DNA from: Gp1-AA133 sp964641665
GTDB taxonomy: Bacteria; Acidobacteriota; Terriglobia; Terriglobales; Acidobacteriaceae
NCBI GenBank assembly: GCA_964641665.1
Contig: CAZXKO010000031.1
Location: 1 to 64,000, forward strand
Reading direction: 5' to 3'
DNA length: 64,000 nt
Shown here: piece by piece, positions 46,100 to 54,961 of the stretch
Layout: every line of letters starts with the position of its first letter
How positions within the stretch are numbered: the first letter of the stretch is position 1
Translations under genes and position numbers: made by a program
Notes under the pieces: generated by a model
The model's database searches: none
Seen by the model: the letters and a program-made list of their open reading frames with translations, nothing else
Told to the model about the DNA's origin: nothing

Positions 46100-46582
46100 T
46101 CAGCGGGCGGCGGTAGCTTGTTGGAAGCGCAGGCGCCACTGATCTCCCGATTTCACCCATACGGAGCTGATGTGCTGGTAGCGGGGGATGTCCTCGTCGT
46201 AGCGGGACATGCGAATGATGACATCGTAGGTGACGACGGCGGCGCCATCATTTAATTGGACAACCTGCAGGTCGTACGGGCGGTACTCGACGAGGTCGGT
46301 AGAGCGCAGGTCTTCGAGGATTTCGTTCTTGTCGTGGATCTTGGCATCGGTACCGACAGCCACGAAATCGTCGGTGAGGGTGTGCTTGTAGAAATCGATG
46401 TCGTGCTTTTTCTGCGCCTCGGGAATGGATTTTTCATAGGAGATGAGTTGCTCTTCGAGCGGGCTAAGAGGCTTGGAGTCGGGCGAAACGGGACGGGCAG
46501 CGGCGGCGGGATGAACGGCGCGGAGCCACGCGAGAGGAACGAAGAGCAGGGCGAAAACGAGGGCAAGGGGGAAACGGTTCAT
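46100..46582 (-). CDS. exported DUF4440/NTF2-like protein
   Basis: A 160-residue protein with a signal peptide (LALVFALLFVPLAWLRA) and an NTF2-like/DUF4440 domain (about 45-160). It has HDIDFYKHTLTDDFVAVGTD near the start and VWVKSGDQWRLRFQQATA at the end. The fold forms a pocket that may bind small molecules or be catalytic; no active site can be named. The start at 46582 has GGGAGG 5 nt upstream. It is transcribed toward aspS, with 129 bp between. Confidence 0.85.
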   Translation of the reverse strand: MNRFPLALVFALLFVPLAWLRAVHPAAAARPVSPDSKPLSPLEEQLISYEKSIPEAQKKHDIDFYKHTLTDDFVAVGTDAKIHDKNEILEDLRSTDLVEYRPYDLQVVQLNDGAAVVTYDVIIRMSRYDEDIPRYQHISSVWVKSGDQWRLRFQQATAAR

Positions 46583-46669
46583 AACAGCCTCCCGAGGTCC
46601 CACAGAGTATCACGATGCGGACGGCCTGCTATGCTCGAAGTGGCTCGTAAGAAGGAGAGAGTTCAACCC

Positions 46670-48493
46670 TTGCCACCGATTCTTAATGCGCAGAACCTGG
46701 CGAAAAGCTATGGGGCGAACCCGCTTTTTCAGAACGTGTCGTTTACGGTGTCGGAGGGCGACCGCATCGGGTTGATCGGGCCGAACGGGTCGGGCAAGTC
46801 GACGTTGCTGGGGATCCTCGCGGGAAGAGTGGATCCCGATTCCGGCGACCTGGCCACGCGCAAACGTACGCGGATGAGCTACGTGGCACAGGAGTCGCAG
46901 TTTGCGGCGGGGGTGAGCGTGCGCAAGCTGGCTGAGGGCGCCATGCAACGCGCGCTGGTGCCCGAGGCGGACCGTGCGAATCTGGCCGCCGAGACGCTGG
47001 GGAGGGCAGGATTTGAGGATTTCGAGGCGGATGCGATTTCGCTCTCGGGCGGTTGGCGGAAGCGACTGGCGATTGTGGAGGCGCTGGTCGAGGCTCCCGA
47101 CGTGCTGCTGCTCGACGAACCCACCAACCATCTTGATCTCGCCGGGATTGAGTGGCTGGAGAGCGAGTTGGCAGCGGGCAGGTTTGCCTGCGTGGTGGTG
47201 AGCCACGACCGCTACTTCCTCGAGAACGTGGCCACCGAAATGGGGGAACTGAGCCGGGTGTATCCGGACGGGATCTTGCGAGTGCAGGGGAACTACAGCG
47301 AGTTTCTGGTGAAGAAGGAGGAGTTTCTGCACGCGCAGTCGAAGCGGCAGGAAGCGCTCGAAAATCTTGTGCACAACGAGATCGAGTGGCTGCGGCGTGG
47401 CGCCAAGGCGCGGACGAGGAAGTCGAAGGCACGGATCGGCAAGGCACACGACTTGATGGAAGAGTTGGCGGATCTGAATGCGCGCACGCGGGGCGGCGCG
47501 GCGAAAATTGATTTCTCAGCGACGGATCGGCAAACCAAGCGGCTGGTCGAATTGCAGGGCGTTCGCTACAGCATCGGTGGGCGCGAGCTTTTCGACGGAC
47601 TGGATTTTATCGTTACGGCGGGGATGCGGGTGGGGTTGGTGGGGCCGAATGGGAGCGGCAAAACTACTTTGCTGCGCCTGCTGCGGGGCGAGGTGGCTGC
47701 GGACGGCGGACAGATACGGAAGGCGGACGCCTTGCGGGTAGTGTATTTCGATCAAAATCGTCCGCTGGATCTGGAGGTGACGCTTCGCCGGGCGCTGGCC
47801 CCGGACAGCGATTCGGTGATTTACCAGGACCGGATCACCCACGTCGCGTCTTGGGCGGCGCGATTCTTGTTCACGGGGGAGCAGCTAAACCAGCCAGTGG
47901 GACGGCTTTCGGGAGGGGAGCGGGCGCGGGTGCTGATCGCGCAATTGATGCTGCAACCAGCGGATGTGCTTTTGCTGGATGAGCCCACGAACGATCTGGA
48001 TATTCCGACGCTGGAGATCCTGGAGGAGAGCCTGCTGGAATTTCGCGGGGCACTTGTGCTGGTGACGCATGACCGGTACATGCTGGATCGGGTGTCGACG
48101 GTCGTGCTGGGGCTGGATGGGCTGGGAAACGCGGAGCGATTTGCGGATTACTCGCAGTGGGAGGCTTGGCAGGAAGAGCAGTTACGGGTGGCTAGCGACG
48201 ACATGGCAGCGACCAAGCCGACGCCAGCAACCGCGCCAAACGCGACTGTGGCAGCGAAGAAGAAGCTGTCGTATATGGAAGCGCGGGAATATTCGACGAT
48301 CGAGCAGCGGATCGCGGATGCGGAGCAATTGTTGAAAGAGAAGCAGGCGGTGCTGGAAGACCCGGCGATTGTGAGCAACGCCGCGCGACTGGTCAGTGCG
48401 CACACGGAGTTGGAGGAGGCGCAGAAGGCGCTGGACGGGTTGATTGAGCGCTGGACGGAGCTGGAGGAGAAGACGTCAGGTCTTGGGTCTTAG
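46670..48493 (+). CDS. ABC-F ATPase, Uup-like
   Basis: A 607-residue protein with two ABC domains and no membrane part. Domain 1 has GPNGSGKSTL, LSGGWRKRLAIVEAL and VLLLDEPTNHLD; domain 2 has GPNGSGKTTL, LSGGERARVLIAQLML and VLLLDEPTNDLD. An interdomain linker (about 240-300) is rich in Arg/Lys helices, and a C-terminal coiled coil (about 530-600, IEQRIADAEQLLKEKQAVLE) is as in Uup. ABC-F proteins act at the ribosome E site and relieve stalls; Uup also affects DNA transposition. The start was set at a TTG at 46670 (LPPILNAQNLAKSYG), because AAGGAG precedes it; an ATG at 46631 is in frame. Confidence 0.92.
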   Translation: MPPILNAQNLAKSYGANPLFQNVSFTVSEGDRIGLIGPNGSGKSTLLGILAGRVDPDSGDLATRKRTRMSYVAQESQFAAGVSVRKLAEGAMQRALVPEADRANLAAETLGRAGFEDFEADAISLSGGWRKRLAIVEALVEAPDVLLLDEPTNHLDLAGIEWLESELAAGRFACVVVSHDRYFLENVATEMGELSRVYPDGILRVQGNYSEFLVKKEEFLHAQSKRQEALENLVHNEIEWLRRGAKARTRKSKARIGKAHDLMEELADLNARTRGGAAKIDFSATDRQTKRLVELQGVRYSIGGRELFDGLDFIVTAGMRVGLVGPNGSGKTTLLRLLRGEVAADGGQIRKADALRVVYFDQNRPLDLEVTLRRALAPDSDSVIYQDRITHVASWAARFLFTGEQLNQPVGRLSGGERARVLIAQLMLQPADVLLLDEPTNDLDIPTLEILEESLLEFRGALVLVTHDRYMLDRVSTVVLGLDGLGNAERFADYSQWEAWQEEQLRVASDDMAATKPTPATAPNATVAAKKKLSYMEAREYSTIEQRIADAEQLLKEKQAVLEDPAIVSNAARLVSAHTELEEAQKALDGLIERWTELEEKTSGLGS

Positions 48494-48545
48494 GTGCCTG
48501 GTGTCAGGTCTCGGGTCTTGGATCTTGGGTGTTCGGTGTTGACTT
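48478..48545. repeat. low-complexity GGTCTTGG-type tandem run
   Basis: A degenerate repeat of GTCTTGGGTCTTAGGT-like units at the end of the ABC-F gene and beyond. It resembles the pyrimidine-rich run at 39985-40040. Confidence 0.5.
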
Positions 48546-48563
48546 CTGGGTTCGCTTCACGGT

Positions 48564-48872
48564 GTGGGGCCTTCGATAACCATCGAACAATTTCGGGAGT
48601 CACTCCACGAGGCGCGGCCACCAGCCGGGCTGGACTTGGCGCTGGCGGGGCTGTGGTGGGATGCCAAGGGCGAGTGGGCGAGGGCCCATGAATCGGCGCA
48701 GCAGGATGAAGGTGGGGCAGGGTCGTGGGTGCATGCGTATTTGCACCGGAAGGAAGGCGATGTCTCGAATGCGGGGTATTGGTACAGGTGGGCGGGGCGG
48801 AGTCCGGCGCGCGGTACGCTCGAAGAGGAGTGGCTGGAAATTGTCGGATCGCTACGGGCGCGGACGGAGTGA
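48564..48872 (+). CDS. small conserved hypothetical protein
   Basis: A 102-residue protein. The core ALAGLWWDAKGEWARAHESA, then QQDEGGAGSWVHAYLHRKEG and NAGYWYRWAGR, is a pattern I recognise from a widespread family of small proteins of unknown function. No signal or membrane segment is seen. The start is a GTG at 48564 and is not certain. It follows the ABC-F gene by 70 bp, so it may be co-transcribed. Confidence 0.75.
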   Translation: MGPSITIEQFRESLHEARPPAGLDLALAGLWWDAKGEWARAHESAQQDEGGAGSWVHAYLHRKEGDVSNAGYWYRWAGRSPARGTLEEEWLEIVGSLRARTE

Positions 48873-48975
48873 GGGAAACGGTTTCGAGTTTCGGGCTATT
48901 ACGCAGTCCTGTTGGAGCGACTGAGTCGTGCTCATCTCCACCTTTCGCTGATTCCGTGGTGTCCCAGCAACACCA

Positions 48976-49023
48976 GGTCCCTCGACTGCGTTCGGCTGAC
49001 GGCTCACTTCGCTCGGGACGACA
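48976..49023. repeat. REP-like palindromic element, second copy
   Basis: GGTCCCTCGACTGCGTTCGG then CTGACGGCTCACTTCGCTCG and GGACGACA. It is closely related to 44061-44134 and lies between convergent genes. Confidence 0.65.
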
Positions 49024-49126
49024 AATCCTAAGTCTCTGCGAGCCATGAAGGACGGCTGATAGGGATGTGTTCGGTTCTCGCAGCTCTTGAAGTTGTGCTT
49101 TTCCAAGGGCCACTGAAAAGTCGGCT

Positions 49127-50593
49127 CTACGCGCGGGCGAAGTCGATGTAGCCGCGCTGGACGTCGGTGCGGACCAGTTTGGCTTTCAGGCTGTCGCCCA
49201 CGTCGAGGCCCTGCTGGCCCTGTACTAGCATGCCTTCGACGTGAGGCTTCAAGACGCGAACGAAGGTTCCGTGGGAATTGGCGCCGGTGACGATCGCGTC
49301 GAAGGTTTCGCCGATGCGGCTGCACATCGCCACGGCGGCCATGCGCTTGGTCATTTCGCGCTCGACCTTGCGAGCCGCGTCTTCTTTGAGGGTACAGTTC
49401 TTCGCGATGGCGTCCAACTCGGAGTCGGAATATGGGTTGGTTCCCTTCCCCAGAAATGCCTTGATCAGGCGCTGCGTGACCAGGTCAGCGAAGCGGCGGT
49501 TGGGCGCCGTGGAGTGGGTGTAGTCCTGGACGGCGAGGCCGAAGTGGCCCTGCTCGGGGTCGCCGGGGCGCTCGAGGACGTATTCGCCCGGGCCCATCAA
49601 CTTGATGACCGCCAGGGACAGGTCGGCGAAGTGGGCAGGATCGGCGGCCTTGCGCTGCATGAGGAAGTCGTTGAGGGCCTTGGAATCAGGGGTTGCGGGT
49701 AGTTTTCCGCCTTGCGAGGCTGCGAGCTGCACGATGCGATCCCAGCGCTCGGGAGTTTTCACGATGCGGCGCAAGGAGGAGACATCGAGCAGAGCGCGCG
49801 CAACGACCTCGTTGGCGGCGATCATGAAGTCTTCGATCAGGTCGGTGGCGGGATTCTTTTCTTGTTTTACCACGTCGACGACCTTGTCGTTCAGCACGAC
49901 GGGACGGACTTCGATGGTCTCGATGTTCAGGGCGCCGTGCAGATAGCGTTGCTGCTTCAGTGCCTTCGCCACACCGTTCTGCAATTTCAACTGGGCCTGC
50001 AGGTCGGTCGAAGCGGCCACCTTCGGCGGCGCCGGTCCGGTTCCTTCGAGCCAGGCCCCGACCGCGTTGTAGGTGAGTTGGGCTTTGTTACGGACAACGG
50101 CACGATAGACATCGCTGGATTTGACGTGCCCGTCACTGCTGACTACGTACTCGGTGACGAGGGAGAAGGCGTCCTGGTTCTCGAGCAAGGACGTGATGCC
50201 GGTGGAGAGCATCTCGGGCAGCATGGAGAAGTTGCGCACGCCGGTGTAGACGGTGGTGGTTTCTTTGGCGGCGTGCTCGTCGATGGCGCTGTCTTTGCCG
50301 ACCAGAGCGTCCACGTCGGCAATGCCAATCAGGACTTGGACGTCGCCGTTGGGCAACGGCTCGGCGACTTCGATCTGGTCGAGGTCCTTCGAGGTGTCGT
50401 TGTCGATGGAAGACCAGAGGAGGTTGCGCAGGTCCCGCGTGTTCCCGGAGGGGGCCACCTGGGATGACTGCGACTTCAGGCTGGCGAGTTCCCGGGCGAT
50501 CGGCGGGGGGAAATCGGGTTCGAAGCCGTGTTCCAGCATGACCTGCCGGGCCATGGCTTGAAGATCTACATTAGAAGGATGAGTACCGTTCAT
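49127..50593 (-). CDS. RNB-domain ribonuclease (RNase II/R family, short form)
   Basis: A 488-residue exoribonuclease-family protein. It starts almost directly with the RNB domain and lacks the N-terminal cold-shock domains of RNase II and R. The catalytic acidic cluster is IDNDTSKDLDQIE (about residues 63-75). Further RNB motifs are YVVSSDGHVKSSDVYRAVV, YTHSTAPNRRFADLVTQRLI (about 350-370) and a C-terminal S1-like part (FDAIVTGANSHGTFVRVLKP, about 420-440). It probably degrades single-stranded RNA 3' to 5'. The start at 50593 has GGGGAG just upstream. It lies between two ABC-F genes but on the opposite strand. Confidence 0.9.
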   Translation of the reverse strand: MNGTHPSNVDLQAMARQVMLEHGFEPDFPPPIARELASLKSQSSQVAPSGNTRDLRNLLWSSIDNDTSKDLDQIEVAEPLPNGDVQVLIGIADVDALVGKDSAIDEHAAKETTTVYTGVRNFSMLPEMLSTGITSLLENQDAFSLVTEYVVSSDGHVKSSDVYRAVVRNKAQLTYNAVGAWLEGTGPAPPKVAASTDLQAQLKLQNGVAKALKQQRYLHGALNIETIEVRPVVLNDKVVDVVKQEKNPATDLIEDFMIAANEVVARALLDVSSLRRIVKTPERWDRIVQLAASQGGKLPATPDSKALNDFLMQRKAADPAHFADLSLAVIKLMGPGEYVLERPGDPEQGHFGLAVQDYTHSTAPNRRFADLVTQRLIKAFLGKGTNPYSDSELDAIAKNCTLKEDAARKVEREMTKRMAAVAMCSRIGETFDAIVTGANSHGTFVRVLKPHVEGMLVQGQQGLDVGDSLKAKLVRTDVQRGYIDFARA

Positions 50594-50755
50594 AAACTCC
50601 CCGGAAGTGTAATGAATGCAAGAAAGGCTACCACGCCCGGCGGTAACGGGTGTTGCCGCCGCCTGAGTCCGGAACCGGACGACGGCCGTGATATTCTAAG
50701 TACCAGTACTGCGTCCCCGCCTTTGAGGCAATTTCCCGCAGTTTCCTGAGAAATC

Positions 50756-52384
50756 ATGATTTCAGTCAGTAATGTTTCGATGCGCTACGGCGCCAAAGTT
50801 CTGTTCGACGATGTGTCCACGGCCTTTACGCCGGGCAAGCGCTATGGCCTGACCGGGCCGAACGGCGCGGGCAAGTCTACGTTTATGAAGATCCTGACGG
50901 GCGAGATGGAGCCGCAAAAAGGGACTGTGGTGCGTCCGCGGAAGCTCGGCGTGCTGAGCCAGGACCAGTTTGCTTTTGATGCCTACCGAGTGATCGACAC
51001 GGTCATTATGGGCAACAAGCGGCTGTGGGCTGCGCTCGAGGAGCGCGACGGGATTTACGGGAAGCCCGAAATGTCGGACGAAGATGGGATGCGGCTCGGC
51101 GAACTCGAGGGCGTTGTCGGCGAGGAGGACGGATACACGGCAGAAAGCGATGCGGCGATCCTGCTGCAGGGCCTGGATATTCCCGATGAAGCGCACGAGC
51201 GCAGAATGAGCGAACTGCAGGGCGGGCAGAAGGTGCGCGTGCTGCTGGCGCAGGCCCTGTTCGGACATCCGCAGGCGTTGCTACTCGACGAGCCTACGAA
51301 CAACCTGGACCTGGACTCGATTCACTGGCTGCAGGGATTCCTCAACAGCTACGACGGAGTGGTGATCGTCATTTCGCACGATCGGCACTTTCTCAACAGC
51401 GTGTGCACGCACATCGCGGACATCGACTACGAGACGATCATCACCTACACCGGACACTACGATGACATGGTCGTGGCGAAGACGCAGGTGCGGTCGCAAA
51501 TCGAATCACAGAACGCGCAACGGGAAAAGAAGATCGCGCAGTTGAACGAGTTCATCGCACGTTTCGCGGCGGGCACGCGGTCGAGCCAGGTACAGTCGCG
51601 GCGCAAGGAAGTCGAGCGGCTGCAGGTAACGGAGCTGGCACGCTCGAACATTCAGCGGCCGTTTATCAAGTTCGAGCAGAAGCGGCCGTCCGGAAAGCAC
51701 ATCCTGGAACTGGAGCACGTGGCGAAGGCCTACGATGAAAAGAAAGTGGTACGGAATTTCACGGCGAGCGTGCTGCGGGGGGAGAAGATTGCGCTCATGG
51801 GGCGCAACGGGGCGGGCAAGACCACCCTGGCGAATGCGCTGCTGGCGAATTCACCGACCACCCCGGAGGCTGAGCTCCGCAAAACCAGCGGCTACGACGG
51901 GGCCTTCCTCGATGGCGGGAAAGTGGTGTGGGGACACGAGGCCCTGGTGGGATACTTCGCGCAGGATCACAAGGCCCTGATTCAGCCTGGTATGACGGTC
52001 TTTGAGTGGCTGCACCAGTGGGACCCGGCGGCATCGCACGAGGAAATCCGGGGGTTGCTGGGGCAGATGCTGTTCGCCCGCGAAGACGGCAACAAGAAAA
52101 CCGATGTGCTTTCCGGCGGTGAAGCTGCACGCGTTATTTTTTGCAAGCTGATGCTGCAGAAGCCGAACGTGCTGGTGCTCGACGAGCCGACGAACCACTT
52201 AGACCTGGAGTCGATCAACGCGTTGAATATCGCTTTACAGCGCTATCAGGGGACGGTTCTGCTGGTCACACACGATCATGACCTGATCGACGAAGTGGCG
52301 ACCCGCATCTGGCACTTCGAAACTGATCACAAGCTCACCGATTTCAAGGGCTCTTACGAGGAGTACCAGACCGTTTACGCGTAA
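50756..52384 (+). CDS. ABC-F ATPase, YbiT-like
   Basis: A 542-residue protein with two ABC domains. Domain 1 has GPNGAGKSTFMKILTGEMEP, MSELQGGQKVRVLLAQALFG and LLLDEPTNNLDLDS; domain 2 has GRNGAGKTTL, VLSGGEAARVIFCKLML and VLVLDEPTNHLDLES. The long insert VIMGNKRLWAALEERDGIYG (about 80-100) marks the YbiT branch. It acts on the ribosome during translation; the exact role of YbiT is not settled. Its last 41 bp overlap, tail to tail, with the debranching-enzyme gene. Confidence 0.93.
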   Translation: MISVSNVSMRYGAKVLFDDVSTAFTPGKRYGLTGPNGAGKSTFMKILTGEMEPQKGTVVRPRKLGVLSQDQFAFDAYRVIDTVIMGNKRLWAALEERDGIYGKPEMSDEDGMRLGELEGVVGEEDGYTAESDAAILLQGLDIPDEAHERRMSELQGGQKVRVLLAQALFGHPQALLLDEPTNNLDLDSIHWLQGFLNSYDGVVIVISHDRHFLNSVCTHIADIDYETIITYTGHYDDMVVAKTQVRSQIESQNAQREKKIAQLNEFIARFAAGTRSSQVQSRRKEVERLQVTELARSNIQRPFIKFEQKRPSGKHILELEHVAKAYDEKKVVRNFTASVLRGEKIALMGRNGAGKTTLANALLANSPTTPEAELRKTSGYDGAFLDGGKVVWGHEALVGYFAQDHKALIQPGMTVFEWLHQWDPAASHEEIRGLLGQMLFAREDGNKKTDVLSGGEAARVIFCKLMLQKPNVLVLDEPTNHLDLESINALNIALQRYQGTVLLVTHDHDLIDEVATRIWHFETDHKLTDFKGSYEEYQTVYA

Positions 52385-54497
52385 TCGCGACGGTCTTGGG
52401 AGCGGGAGTCGCGGGAGGATCAGAGCTCGCCGCGGGAATCTTCGAGGGCGGGACAGCGGCCACGCGCTTGGCCGGTGCACGCTGACGAACGCGAGGGACA
52501 GCGTCATTCCGCACGGCGGGCCGAAGGCCGCGAACATCTTCCACATAGGCGCGCAAAACTTCGGCCACGCTCCAAGCCTGTGCGATGCAGCCGACGGGTC
52601 GGTGCGGCGCATCGCCGTCAAAGATCTCCGATACGTGCCCCAGCCCTGCATCCGAAAGATGACCTCGCAAGTGGGCGAGCCACTCCGAAGCCTGGTCACG
52701 GGCCGCGGGACTCCCACCGTTCACCTTCACAAACGCTGTGAGAAACGGCCCCATGAGCCAGGCCCAGACCGTGCCCTGATGGTAAGCGCTGTCACGGCTG
52801 GTCGGGTTGCCGGTGTAGCGTCCGTGGTATTGCGGATTCGCGGGGGACAGGCTGCGCAGACCGTAGGGAGTAAGGAGATGCTCCTGCACGCAGGCAACAA
52901 CGCGCTCTGCCTTTTCCGGCGAAAGCATGGTGTGGGACAGGCTGACGGCGAAGATCTGGTTGGGGCGGATCGATGCGTCCTGATTGGTGCCGTCTACCAC
53001 GTCGTATAAGCATCCGCCCTGTTCATTCCAGAAGAGCCGGTTGAAGCCCCAATGCGCAAGGGCGGCCATGGTGCGATAACGCTTCTGACCGGATTCGTCG
53101 CCGAAGGTTCGGGCCAACTCCTCCATGACGCACAGGGCGTTGTACCAGAGTGCCTGGATCTCTACCGGCTTGCCGCGCCGCGGGGTGACGACCCAGTCGC
53201 CGGCTTTTGCGTCCATCCAAGTGAGTTGCACACCGGGCTCGCCGCAGCGGATGAGTCCATCGGCATCGACCTTGATGGCATAGCGTGTTCCCCGGACGTG
53301 CCAGGCAATGATGTCAGCGAACACCGCGTACAGTTCTTTGCGAACGAACTCGAAATCGCAGGTGTAGGCCAGGTACGAACGCGCCGCCTCGAAGAACCAG
53401 AAAGTCGCGTCGACGGTGTTGTACTCTGGCGGCTCGCCGGCGTCAGGAAAACGGTTGGGTAGCATTCCCTGGTCGACATAGCGGGCAAAAGTACGAAGGA
53501 TGTTGCGGGCAACTTCATATTTGCCGGTCGGCAAGGTCAGACCGGGCAAGGCGATCATGGTGTCGCGCCCCCAGTCGCCGAACCAGTGGTAGCCGGCGAT
53601 CACCGTGTTGAGATCGCCGCGGGCAACGATGTATTGGTCCGTGGCTGCCAACAAGGTGCGAGCGAAGTCGTCGTGCACGGGTGAGGATGCGACTGTGATC
53701 TCGCGACGGGCGACTTCGGCCTGCCGATATTCCGGCACCCGGGCGACATCGCGGGACTCGGTGGATGCAATGAGAGACGCCTGGCGGCTTACGCCGAACT
53801 CAAAGCGGAGACTAACGGGATGGAATAGATCCTCCCGGAAATCGAGGCCGCGTTCGCGCTCCGCGTCGTATTGGAAATCGCGGTACCAGTCGCCGGCGGC
53901 TTGCACCTCGGTGGCGTTGTGGGCGAGATACAGGGTGGGCAGGCCGTAGTAGGGAGAGGCCCAAACGACACCGGACTGGCCGTGCACAATGGGATTTAGC
54001 GTGTCATTCTGACGGGTGGTGCAGTGATAGTCGCGAAACGCGATCAAGGGACGGACCACGAGCGCGGCATCTTTCGCAGCTTTTGCACGAATTGGCTTGG
54101 TGAGTTCGTACTGAATGACAGTGCTGTTCTCGCCCTGGATCATGAACACGGACTTTACGATCTCACAGCCTTCGACCTCGAAGGTAAAGACGGGAAAGGG
54201 GTCGAGGCGAAACTGTTTGAGAAAGCGGTAACCCTGAGGGTGGACGACGTCGGGGTAGCGGTTGGAGGAGAGATCGAAAGACTGACCGTTGATCCACAGC
54301 GTTTCTTCCAACTTGGAAAGCAGCACGAGACGACCCACGGGGGGATGAGTGGCGGCGACTAACAACCCGTGGTAGCGACGAGTATTCAGGCCCATGATAG
54401 TGGACGAGGCAAAGCCACCGAGTCCGTTGGTCTCGAGCCACTCGCGGTGCAGCGCGGCTTCAAGATCACCGCATGTTTCATGTTCGAACTGAATCAT
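52344..54497 (-). CDS. amylo-alpha-1,6-glucosidase-type glycogen debranching enzyme
   Basis: A 717-residue enzyme. The N-terminal GDE beta domain begins ALHREWLETNGLGGFASSTI then MGLNTRRYHGLLVAA, the family signature. The C-terminal (alpha/alpha)6 barrel (about 290-650) has GYHWFGDWGRDTMIALPGLT and later GCLYDVVDGTNQDASIRPNQ with GTVWAWLMGPFLTAF. It cleaves alpha-1,6 branches of glycogen-like glucans. The last 60 or so residues (after VRGLRPAVRND) are Pro/Ala/Arg/Lys-rich and probably unstructured; this tail runs into the 3' end of the convergent ABC-F gene. The start at 54497 gives the usual N-terminus; the frame continues to 54605. Confidence 0.92.
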   Translation of the reverse strand: MIQFEHETCGDLEAALHREWLETNGLGGFASSTIMGLNTRRYHGLLVAATHPPVGRLVLLSKLEETLWINGQSFDLSSNRYPDVVHPQGYRFLKQFRLDPFPVFTFEVEGCEIVKSVFMIQGENSTVIQYELTKPIRAKAAKDAALVVRPLIAFRDYHCTTRQNDTLNPIVHGQSGVVWASPYYGLPTLYLAHNATEVQAAGDWYRDFQYDAERERGLDFREDLFHPVSLRFEFGVSRQASLIASTESRDVARVPEYRQAEVARREITVASSPVHDDFARTLLAATDQYIVARGDLNTVIAGYHWFGDWGRDTMIALPGLTLPTGKYEVARNILRTFARYVDQGMLPNRFPDAGEPPEYNTVDATFWFFEAARSYLAYTCDFEFVRKELYAVFADIIAWHVRGTRYAIKVDADGLIRCGEPGVQLTWMDAKAGDWVVTPRRGKPVEIQALWYNALCVMEELARTFGDESGQKRYRTMAALAHWGFNRLFWNEQGGCLYDVVDGTNQDASIRPNQIFAVSLSHTMLSPEKAERVVACVQEHLLTPYGLRSLSPANPQYHGRYTGNPTSRDSAYHQGTVWAWLMGPFLTAFVKVNGGSPAARDQASEWLAHLRGHLSDAGLGHVSEIFDGDAPHRPVGCIAQAWSVAEVLRAYVEDVRGLRPAVRNDAVPRVRQRAPAKRVAAVPPSKIPAASSDPPATPAPKTVAITRKRSGTPRKSP

Positions 54498-54961
54498 TAC
54501 CCGTCTCGCAGGTCCGGTGGTCGGTAGGAGGACGCGGGGCCGCGTCCCCGATCGTCCGGAGACCCGTTCTGCATTATGGCACCGCGGCAGGCGCTGGAGA
54601 TACAAGCGCCGCGAGCGGCCGGGGGCTACCGCGGCGGCACCGTTCTACTTTCGTAACTGCGGGGGGTGGATGCCGTTGTTGCTGCAACCACGGACGAAAC
54701 TCCCGAATGGAAAGAGTCATTCATCGTCGCTACGACGGGACTGATGATCGGGCCCGGAAAAGACGCCACAGGCAGTTCCTGAAATGCGTCTTGGCCGCTC
54801 CCAGAGCGGGTGAAACGCTGGGTACAGAGCGCGAGGAAATACGGTAAAAACCTTGTCTTTGGCAGCGGGAGAGAGTAATTTCTTTGTTACAAAACTGGAA
54901 CGGGCCAGGGCGTCTGAGTCGCTCGGGTGGGGTCAGACTTGCTACGTACAAGGGGGGACGG
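54498..54961. other. divergent promoter region with a GC palindrome
   Basis: It lies between the debranching-enzyme gene and the HTH regulator. GGACGCGG-GG-CCGCGTCC (54530-54547) is a strong hairpin, just upstream of the debranching enzyme. No gene is supported. Confidence 0.5.
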
